Assembly: GCA_031371195.1 (NCBI GenBank)
Contig: JANMJD010000179.1
Span: forward strand, 1 to 37,278
Direction of reading: 5' to 3'
Length of the DNA: 37,278 bases
Source: JANMJD01 sp031371195
GTDB lineage: Bacteria; Actinomycetota; Acidimicrobiia; Acidimicrobiales; Ilumatobacteraceae
Of this stretch, positions 32,168 to 37,278 are shown in pieces. A model generated the notes under the pieces. That model did no database searches. It was not told where the DNA came from and worked only from the letters and a program-made list of their open reading frames with translations. How positions within the stretch are numbered: the first letter of the stretch is position 1; each line of letters begins with the position of its first letter. A program made the position numbers and the translations under genes.

Positions 32168-33075
32168 TGGCAACGGATTCTTGGCGAGACTCAACTCCGC
32201 CTCCTCACGCGTCGGCGAAGAGTGAGGCTATGCGCCAATTCGTCGCCGACATCGCCGATATCGCGGCCGAGAAGGCCGAAGCGAAGGTTACTGCCAAGCT
32301 CGCCAAGGTCGCCGACAAGACGATGAAACACGCCGAGGTCCTCGATCGCCTCGCCGCCCATCTCGATGCTCTCGACGTATGGACGCGATCTGCGCCCGGT
32401 AGTCGCAAGCCGCGTTTCAGCCGCGACGACATCGCCGCGGCGGCGATCAACATTGCCGACGCCGAAGGGTTCGAGGCGGTGTCGATGCGTCGCCTGGCCG
32501 CCGAGCTCGGGGCCGGAACGATGACGCTATACCACTACGTGCGGACCAAGGACGAGCTCCTCACCCTGGTGGTCGACGCCTTCCTCGGCGAGGTGGTGGT
32601 CCCGCGTGACGTACCGCTGCCCGGCGACTGGCGGGCGGCGATCACGATGATCGTCACTCGATCACGTGATGGGCTGCGCCGGCACCCGTGGGTGCTCGAC
32701 ATCGCCGACGACCCGAACATCGGCCCCAACGCCATGCGCCATTTCGACCAGTCGTGGCAGGCCGTGTCGACGCTCGACGCCGACGTCCAGACGAAACTCG
32801 ACCTGATCACCGCCGTCGACGAGTACGTCTTCGGGTTCTGCACTCTCGAGCGGAACAACGCCTCGAACGCCGGTCGTGACGCAAGCATGGTGGGTTACAT
32901 CCAAGAGCTGCTCGATCGTCACGAGTACCCAGCCTTGAGCGGCCTGGTTGATGAGTTAGGGCTCGCCGACGCCTGGTCGATGATCCAAACGCATGCCGAT
33001 GGGGCCGGGAGATTCGAACGCAACCTCGATCGGCTCCTCGACGGGTTCGAGCGGGGAACTGGTCGCGATCGATGA
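32167..33075 (+). CDS. TetR/AcrR-family repressor with N-terminal coiled-coil extension
   Basis: The 302-residue DNA-binding regulator is probably the repressor of the divergent exporter and of itself. The HTH domain is at about residues 80-140: RFSRDDIAAAAINIADAEGFEAVSMRRLAAELGAGTMTLYHYVRTKDELLTLVV, followed by a TetR_C-type ligand-binding helical domain. Unusually, about 75 residues precede the HTH. Part of this (DIAAEKAEAKVTAKLAKVA, then DKTMKHAEVLDRLAAHL) looks like a charged coiled coil that could add an oligomerisation contact. The ATG start is supported by the leaderless -10 box; an ATG at codon 22 is possible but would leave most of the extension. The 3' end overlaps the convergent ABC1-kinase gene by 120 bases. 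Confidence 0.92.
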   Translation: MATDSWRDSTPPPHASAKSEAMRQFVADIADIAAEKAEAKVTAKLAKVADKTMKHAEVLDRLAAHLDALDVWTRSAPGSRKPRFSRDDIAAAAINIADAEGFEAVSMRRLAAELGAGTMTLYHYVRTKDELLTLVVDAFLGEVVVPRDVPLPGDWRAAITMIVTRSRDGLRRHPWVLDIADDPNIGPNAMRHFDQSWQAVSTLDADVQTKLDLITAVDEYVFGFCTLERNNASNAGRDASMVGYIQELLDRHEYPALSGLVDELGLADAWSMIQTHADGAGRFERNLDRLLDGFERGTGRDR

Positions 33076-34590
33076 TCGCCCGCTGGGCGGTTCGGCCGCG
33101 GGCCGCAGTGGAACCTCGAGTTCGATGTTGCGTTGCGCGGTCCACGCCGATTCACGCTCGCCCATCGGGGTGGACGGCGGGGCGCTGACCATCGGCCAGA
33201 TCTCCTCGGAGATTCGGCGGTAGTTGCCCGTCGCCCGCAGTTGGCCCATCAGGGCATACAGGCCGAGGTTGATCCGCTGGATGAACACGAATGCCCGCGG
33301 CACCGTCGCGTACTGGGCGATCGGTGAGGTCCGGTCGAAGGTGTGTCGAACGATGGCCGAGGAGTACTCGGGAGTCCAGGTCATCGTCTGGCTGACGCGA
33401 ACCGGTTCGTAGAACCGCGAGAAGTACCGGCCGACCTCCTCGGTGTCGACGGGGGCGTTGGGGGCGAGCATCCCCGCCGATTCGACGATCCGGCGATACC
33501 GGGCGAGGTCGGGGCGGATCACCGCGCAGGTGATCATCTCCTCGAATGTGGACATCTCCTCGTCGGTGAAGTACTTGACCAGTCCGAAGTCGAGGAACGT
33601 CACCCGTCCGCCGCCATGAAACAGATAGTTGCCCGGATGCGGGTCGCCGTTGAACGCCCGGAAGCGATACAGGCTGCGGAACACGAAGCGGTAGATCGAC
33701 TCGGCGGCCAGATCACGCTCCTCGGTCGACCATGTCATCAGCTCATCCCACTTCGCCCCGCTGACCAGTTCGGAGGTCAGCACCCGTGCCGTGGACAGCG
33801 GGCCGATCACCGATGGCACGTGGAAGTACGGGTGGTCGCGGTAGTAATCGGCGAACGCCTGTTGGTTGCGGGCCTCGAGTTCGTAGTCGAGTTCATCGAC
33901 GATCCGTTCGCGGATCTCGGCGACCATCTCGGCCGGGTCAAGCCCGGAAAAGCCCTGCTTGAGGATGGTGCCGAGCAGATCGGCGGTGCCCAGATCGGCC
34001 TCGATCGCCTCGGCGACCCCCGGATACTGCACCTTGACGGCGACGGCCCGTTCGATACCGGTGGTCGGGTCGCGCCACAGCGCCCGATGAACCTGACCGA
34101 TCGAGGCGCTGGCGATGGGCTCGGGATCCCATTCGACGAACAACTTCTCGGGCGGCAGACCGAGTTGCTGTTCGATGACCTCGGCAGCGAGTTCGGCCGA
34201 CATCGGCGGCGCGTTCGACTGCAACTGGGCGAGGGCCATCCGCATCGGCTCGGGCAGTCCCTCGTCGAGATAGCTGGCCATCTGGCCGAGCTTCATCAAC
34301 GCGCCCTTCATCTGCCCGAGCCGCTCGGCGACGGCCTCGGCGGTCTTCAACTCGCGCTCGTGATCGAGTTGCTCGCGCCTGTCGGCCGAGGCGAACACCT
34401 TGCGCGCCGCCGTCGACGCGTACGTCGCCCCGACCGCTGCGCCGAGCCTGGCCACCTGGACGTTCCTGGCGGTCCGAGAGCGGGCGGTGAGCGCCTCGCC
34501 GGCGTGACGGGCTCGACGTCGGCGGGCGCCGAGCACACCGAGAACAGAGGCGACTGCGCCGCCAAGGAGCAGGAGCCGCCGAGGTTTCAT
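32956..34590 (-). CDS. ABC1/UbiB-family atypical kinase (AarF-like)
   Basis: The 544-residue protein has an N-terminal hydrophobic segment (RRLLLLGGAVASVLGVLGARRR) that may anchor it. ABC1-family motifs follow: the KxGQ element ALMKLGQMASYLDEGLPEP, the Ala-rich loop PIASASIGQVHRA, VAVKVQYPGV, ELDYELEARNQ, the catalytic FNGDPHPGNYLFH and metal-binding FLDFGLVKYF. UbiB/COQ8 relatives act in quinone or isoprenoid lipid metabolism; the precise role in actinobacteria is unclear. The last 70 residues are Pro/Glu-rich and partly encoded opposite the 3' end of tetR. The ATG (MKPRR) is preferred; a TTG 36 bases upstream is also open. Confidence 0.92.
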   Translation of the reverse strand: MKPRRLLLLGGAVASVLGVLGARRRRARHAGEALTARSRTARNVQVARLGAAVGATYASTAARKVFASADRREQLDHERELKTAEAVAERLGQMKGALMKLGQMASYLDEGLPEPMRMALAQLQSNAPPMSAELAAEVIEQQLGLPPEKLFVEWDPEPIASASIGQVHRALWRDPTTGIERAVAVKVQYPGVAEAIEADLGTADLLGTILKQGFSGLDPAEMVAEIRERIVDELDYELEARNQQAFADYYRDHPYFHVPSVIGPLSTARVLTSELVSGAKWDELMTWSTEERDLAAESIYRFVFRSLYRFRAFNGDPHPGNYLFHGGGRVTFLDFGLVKYFTDEEMSTFEEMITCAVIRPDLARYRRIVESAGMLAPNAPVDTEEVGRYFSRFYEPVRVSQTMTWTPEYSSAIVRHTFDRTSPIAQYATVPRAFVFIQRINLGLYALMGQLRATGNYRRISEEIWPMVSAPPSTPMGERESAWTAQRNIELEVPLRPAAEPPSGRSSIATSSPLEPVEEPIEVAFESPGPIGMRLDHRPGVGEP

Positions 34591-34861
34591 CGGTTCCAGG
34601 ATGCCGACGCTTTCAGGTGTCGACAACCGGCCACCATCTCACGTTCGTCGGTGCCCGCCCGCCGGTCACCCAGGACAGGCCGTCATCCTTCCTGTTCGAT
34701 TCAACCTCCTGGCTGACGGACAAGCCCAACCGCCCGCGGCTCGCCGGATCGCGCGAACGCGCCCAAGAATGTCTGGTGGCAGCCGAAATCGTCCCACCGA
34801 GGGCAAACTTGGGCGCGCCGTGGGGACACGGCGGGTGGGGGTGCCGCGGAAGCGACGACAC
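34591..34861. other. Intergenic stretch without a supported gene
   Basis: 271 bases separate the alpha/beta-hydrolase stop from the ABC1-kinase start. Short open frames exist on both strands, but none has a convincing start, ribosome site or family similarity. On the minus strand an AGGAGGTTGAATCG stretch near 34710 resembles a ribosome site without a good following frame. I see no stem-loop with a T-run. Confidence 0.6.
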
Positions 34862-35743
34862 TCAGGCCGGTGGCGGAGCGACTGCCGCGGTGCGGTCGAG
34901 GGTGGAGCGGATGGCTCGGATCAGGAGCGGGATGTAGTCGGCTGCCAGGGCGACGACCGAATCGTGGTCGCCGTCGATACGGAACGCCTCGGCGCCGGGG
35001 ATCAGCAGAAACAGGGCGATCTGGCGTCGGGTCGGCACGATGCGGTCGTTCATCGTGATCACCACCGACGTCGGGGTGGTGATCGTCGGCAGCCAGTCGC
35101 GTGAAGCGTAGGCACCGATGGCCTGGCCGGCTTCGAGCACCGTCCGCCAGTCGTGCCGGCTGACCTCGTGGATGGCCCAGGGCTCCCACTGACGCGCTTT
35201 GCGCTGGAGATACACCTGATCGGTGATCCGTTCGCGCAGTTGGGCGGGCGTGACTCGGGCGACCGCGGCGAGCCCGGCCATGGTGATGAACGGGAGTTTC
35301 GTGCGGTTCGTGGTGGTGAACCAGCCCGCCGTCGAACACAGCACCAGGCCATCGAGTCGCTCGGGATGATCGCGGGCGATCAACTGGGCGATCGTGCCGC
35401 CCATCGAGTACCCGATCGCCACGAACCGGTCGACTCCGAGCAGGTCGGCGACGGCGATGGCATCCTCGGCACAGTCCGCCAGGCGGAAGCGGCGGCGGCT
35501 GCGGATGCCCCGACCGTGGCCGCGGTGGTCGATGGCGACGATCCGGAAGTGCTGGCCGAGGATGTGGTAGCAGGTGAACCAGTTGAGGTCGGCGGTTGCG
35601 GTCCACCCGTGCAGCAGCAGCAGCGTCGGCGCCCCGGGCGGCCCGGGGAGTTCGCGGATGAACGTCGTGCCACGGCCGGGCAGCTCAACCTGCCGGCCTG
35701 GAGGCAGCTCGGGCGATTGGATATCGCGGCGCGGATCGGTCAT
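34862..35743 (-). CDS. Alpha/beta-fold hydrolase
   Basis: The 293-residue hydrolase has the oxyanion region LLLLHGWTATADLNWF, the strand-loop IVAIDHRGHGRGIRS, the nucleophile elbow AIGYSMGGTIAQ (Ser), a probable acid in VVITMNDRIVPT, and the catalytic His in IDGDHDSVV. It is the size of esterases, haloalkane-dehalogenase-like and C-C hydrolases; the substrate is not predictable. No signal peptide. It begins 49 bases after greA on the same strand, so the two may be cotranscribed. Confidence 0.9.
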   Translation of the reverse strand: MTDPRRDIQSPELPPGRQVELPGRGTTFIRELPGPPGAPTLLLLHGWTATADLNWFTCYHILGQHFRIVAIDHRGHGRGIRSRRRFRLADCAEDAIAVADLLGVDRFVAIGYSMGGTIAQLIARDHPERLDGLVLCSTAGWFTTTNRTKLPFITMAGLAAVARVTPAQLRERITDQVYLQRKARQWEPWAIHEVSRHDWRTVLEAGQAIGAYASRDWLPTITTPTSVVITMNDRIVPTRRQIALFLLIPGAEAFRIDGDHDSVVALAADYIPLLIRAIRSTLDRTAAVAPPPA

Positions 35744-35792
35744 CGACGCAGCGGGTCACGCGTCACCGCGCCCGACACCGTTGGCTCACCGG

Positions 35793-36272
35793 TCAGGCGG
35801 TCTCGACCTTCTTGACCGTGACCCGCAATTCGGCTCCCGTGGGTGTGGTGTACGTCACGACGTCGCCGGCCCGGGCACCGACCAAGGCCTCGCCGAGGGG
35901 TGATTTGGGCGAGACGACCTCGACCCCGTCGCCGCGCTGCTCCACCGAGTCGAGTAGATACCGCTCGGCCATGTCGTCGCCGTCGCCCTCGTACACGATG
36001 GTCACGATCGAGCCGACGGAAACGACTCCCGCTTCGCCGCCTTCGATGATCTCGGCATTCTCGATGATCGATTCGAGTTGGCGGATGCGGCCCTCCATAT
36101 GACCCTGCTGATCCTTGGCCGCCTGGTAGTCACCGTTCTCGGAGAGGTCTCCCATCTCCCGGGCGCGCTGGATGATCTCGGAGAGTTCGATGCGGCCACG
36201 TGTCGTCAGATCGTGATGCTCCGCCGCCAGACGCTCGTAAGCGCTGCGAGACAGTTGCTGTACCTGAGCCAT
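35793..36272 (-). CDS. greA: Transcription elongation factor GreA
   Basis: This 159-residue factor stimulates RNA cleavage by backtracked RNA polymerase. The N-terminal coiled coil includes the acidic tip motif REMGDLSENGDYQAAKD. The C-terminal FKBP-like domain runs IVTIVYEGDGDDMAERYLL to SPLGEALVGARAGDVVTYTTP. The ATG is supported by a TAGCTT -10 box 9 bases upstream. It is divergent from leuB. Confidence 0.96.
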   Translation of the reverse strand: MAQVQQLSRSAYERLAAEHHDLTTRGRIELSEIIQRAREMGDLSENGDYQAAKDQQGHMEGRIRQLESIIENAEIIEGGEAGVVSVGSIVTIVYEGDGDDMAERYLLDSVEQRGDGVEVVSPKSPLGEALVGARAGDVVTYTTPTGAELRVTVKKVETA

Positions 36273-36281
36273 AGGGATGCA

Positions 36282-36287
36282 AAGCTA
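36282..36287 (-). promoter_or_regulatory. greA -10 box
   Basis: TAGCTT on the minus strand predicts transcription start 3 bases before the greA ATG, again a nearly leaderless mRNA. No Shine-Dalgarno is visible, in agreement. No clear -35. Confidence 0.4.
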
Positions 36288-36400
36288 CCTTCCGTCTGCT
36301 CACTCGTCGCACCGTGGTTCGCTGCGACCGCTATGGGTGGGGAACGAACTCACCGTTGAAATCGGCTCGGAGCGGCCGCTGACCAAGGAGAAAACGACAA

Positions 36401-37278
36401 ATGGCGCACCGCATCGCGGTCATCGGTGGCGATGGCATCGGTCCTGAGGTCACCGCCGAGGCGATCAGGGTGGTGCGAGCCGCCGGTGTGCACCTCGACA
36501 CCACCGACTTCGACCTCGGAGGTGCCCGCTATCTGCGCGACGGCGAGATCCTGTCCGACGCGACCCTCGACGAGTTGTGCGGCTACGACGCCATCCTGCT
36601 CGGCGCCGTCGGAACACCCGAAGTGCCGCCGGGCGTGATCGAACGAGGGCTGCTGCTCAAGATGCGCTTCGAACTCGACCTGTACATCAACCAGCGGCCA
36701 TTCGCCGGCACTGCGCCGGGACAGTCCACACCGCACGAATTCATCGTCATTCGGGAGAACACCGAGGGCCCGTACGTCGGCGAGGGGGGAGTGCTGCGCA
36801 AGGGCACCGTCCACGAAGTGGCCACGCAGGGTTCGGTGAACACCTGGAAGGGCGTCGAGCGGGCCTGCCGGTATGCGTTCGAGTTGGCTGCCGGACGAGA
36901 TCGCAAGCACCTCACGCTGGTCCACAAGACGAACGTGCTCACCTTCGCCGGCGATCTGTGGCAGCGCGGATTCAACGCCGTCGCCGCCGAGTTTCCGCAG
37001 GTGTCGACGGCCTACAACCATGTCGATGCGGCATGCATCTACTTCGTCCAGGACCCGCATCGCTACGACGTCGTGGTCACCGACAACTTGTTCGGCGACA
37101 TCCTCACCGATCTCGGCGGAGCGGTATCGGGTGGCATCGGCCTTGCGTCGAGCGCCAACCTCAATCTGTCATTCAATCCGAGGAAGCTCCGGTTGCCGCA
37201 ACGGGCGACCGTGTCCTTCTCGGTGAGCAACCCGCTCGGCGCGGCCGACCTGCAGTTGCATGGCTCGAACAAGCTGCG
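36401..37278 (+). CDS. leuB: 3-isopropylmalate dehydrogenase (3' end lost; last ~38 codons not leuB-like)
   Basis: This NAD-dependent enzyme oxidatively decarboxylates 3-isopropylmalate in leucine synthesis, after LeuCD. An AAGGAG ribosome site lies 10 bases before the ATG. Motifs: IAVIGGDGIGPEVTAEAIRV, LLGAVGTPEVPPGVIERG, LKMRFELDLYINQRP, ENTEGPYVGEGG, LVHKTNVL, the YNHVDAAC segment, and VVVTDNLFGDILTDLGGAVSGGIGLASSANLN. The family should continue with a segment like P-S-M-F-E-P-V-H-G-S-A-P-D-I. Instead, from residue 256 (about base 37166) the open frame reads SFNPRKLRLPQRATV, which does not fit the fold. The gene therefore appears broken or joined to foreign sequence near the window end. 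Confidence 0.9.
   Translation, partial: MAHRIAVIGGDGIGPEVTAEAIRVVRAAGVHLDTTDFDLGGARYLRDGEILSDATLDELCGYDAILLGAVGTPEVPPGVIERGLLLKMRFELDLYINQRPFAGTAPGQSTPHEFIVIRENTEGPYVGEGGVLRKGTVHEVATQGSVNTWKGVERACRYAFELAAGRDRKHLTLVHKTNVLTFAGDLWQRGFNAVAAEFPQVSTAYNHVDAACIYFVQDPHRYDVVVTDNLFGDILTDLGGAVSGGIGLASSANLNLSFNPRKLRLPQRATVSFSVSNPLGAADLQLHGSNKL
37166..37278 (+). other. Terminal segment that does not continue leuB (possible chimeric junction)
   Basis: After the last leuB-like codon the sequence encodes SFNPRKLRLPQRATV, then SFSVSNPLGAADLQLHGSNK. This recalls C-terminal segments of large TonB-dependent/carboxypeptidase-regulatory outer-membrane proteins of Gemmatimonadota or Bacteroidota, not an actinobacterial dehydrogenase. 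Recognition is from memory of such proteins. An assembly chimera is the simplest explanation. Confidence 0.5.

Larger units (their letters stand above)
32145..32173 (-). promoter_or_regulatory. Exporter operon promoter
   Basis: On the minus strand TTGCCA (32173-32168) and TAATGT (32150-32145) are separated by exactly 17 bases, close to the sigma-70-type consensus. The predicted start is 4 bases before the ATPase ATG. The -35 box overlaps the start codon of the divergent tetR gene, and the spacer contains operator 2. Confidence 0.65.

Noticed and set aside
34613..34861. 82-codon open frame on the minus strand upstream of the ABC1 kinase
   Set aside because: No family resemblance, no ribosome site and opposing open frames of similar quality; treated as intergenic.

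Overview
The window is about 37 kb of GC-rich, densely coding DNA. It fits an actinobacterium of the Acidimicrobiia type (Ilumatobacter-like, probably a metagenomic contig). The support is two F420-dependent luciferase-like oxidoreductases, a conservon-type NIT-domain kinase/roadblock/DUF742 set, a DrrAB-like ABC exporter with a TetR regulator, many ATGA/TGATG/GTGA start-stop overlaps, and several TANNNT -10 boxes placed so that transcripts would have no leader or a very short one. The taxon is inferred from these features, not measured.

Layout. 1-5.9 kb: the end of an F420 oxidoreductase gene, then a complete NMT1/THI5-type ABC importer (permease, ATPase, permease, lipoprotein) and an M20-family N-carbamoyl/allantoate amidohydrolase, which looks like uptake and breakdown of a cyclic ureide or pyrimidine-like compound. 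6.1-9.1 kb (minus): SPFH/stomatin plus NfeD pair and an acyl-CoA synthetase. 9.3-13.6 kb (plus): DEAD-box RNA helicase, tandem-GNAT acetyltransferase, Rv3520c-like F420 oxidoreductase and enoyl-CoA hydratase. 13.6-19.7 kb (plus): a two-gene unit I cannot assign to any known system. It encodes a 1226-residue multidomain protein with a large hydrophobic helical core and a C-terminal Ig-like domain, and a 780-residue protein with a central Hint (hedgehog/intein-like) autoprocessing domain. It is followed by a 13-bp tandem repeat. 19.7-22.6 kb (minus): leuC-leuD and a metallo-beta-lactamase-fold hydrolase. 22.8-26.6 kb (plus): a conservon whose usual fourth gene, a small GTPase, is replaced by an unrelated unknown protein. 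26.6-30.2 kb (plus): nadA-nadB-nadC. 30.2-32.1 kb (minus): ABC-2 exporter, divergent from a tetR gene at 32.2 kb across a compact intergenic region with interleaved promoters and a perfect 10-bp-arm palindrome. 33-36.3 kb (minus): ABC1/UbiB-family kinase, alpha/beta hydrolase and greA. 36.4 kb to the end (plus): leuB.

How genes work together. Start/stop overlaps support translational coupling in the importer, SPFH-NfeD, leuC-leuD, conservon, nadABC and exporter operons. The exporter/TetR region looks like a classic self-regulated efflux module. The two-gene Hint unit is the best candidate for an undescribed system: its own putative promoter and 5' stem-loop, Shine-Dalgarno-coupled genes, no recognisable signal peptides and no enzymatic domain.

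Caution: in the last 110 bases the leuB reading frame stops resembling isopropylmalate dehydrogenase and reads like a segment of an outer-membrane TonB-dependent receptor. This suggests a chimeric contig end. No stretch longer than about 300 bases lacks a gene, and no tRNA, rRNA, CRISPR array or insertion sequence was recognised.
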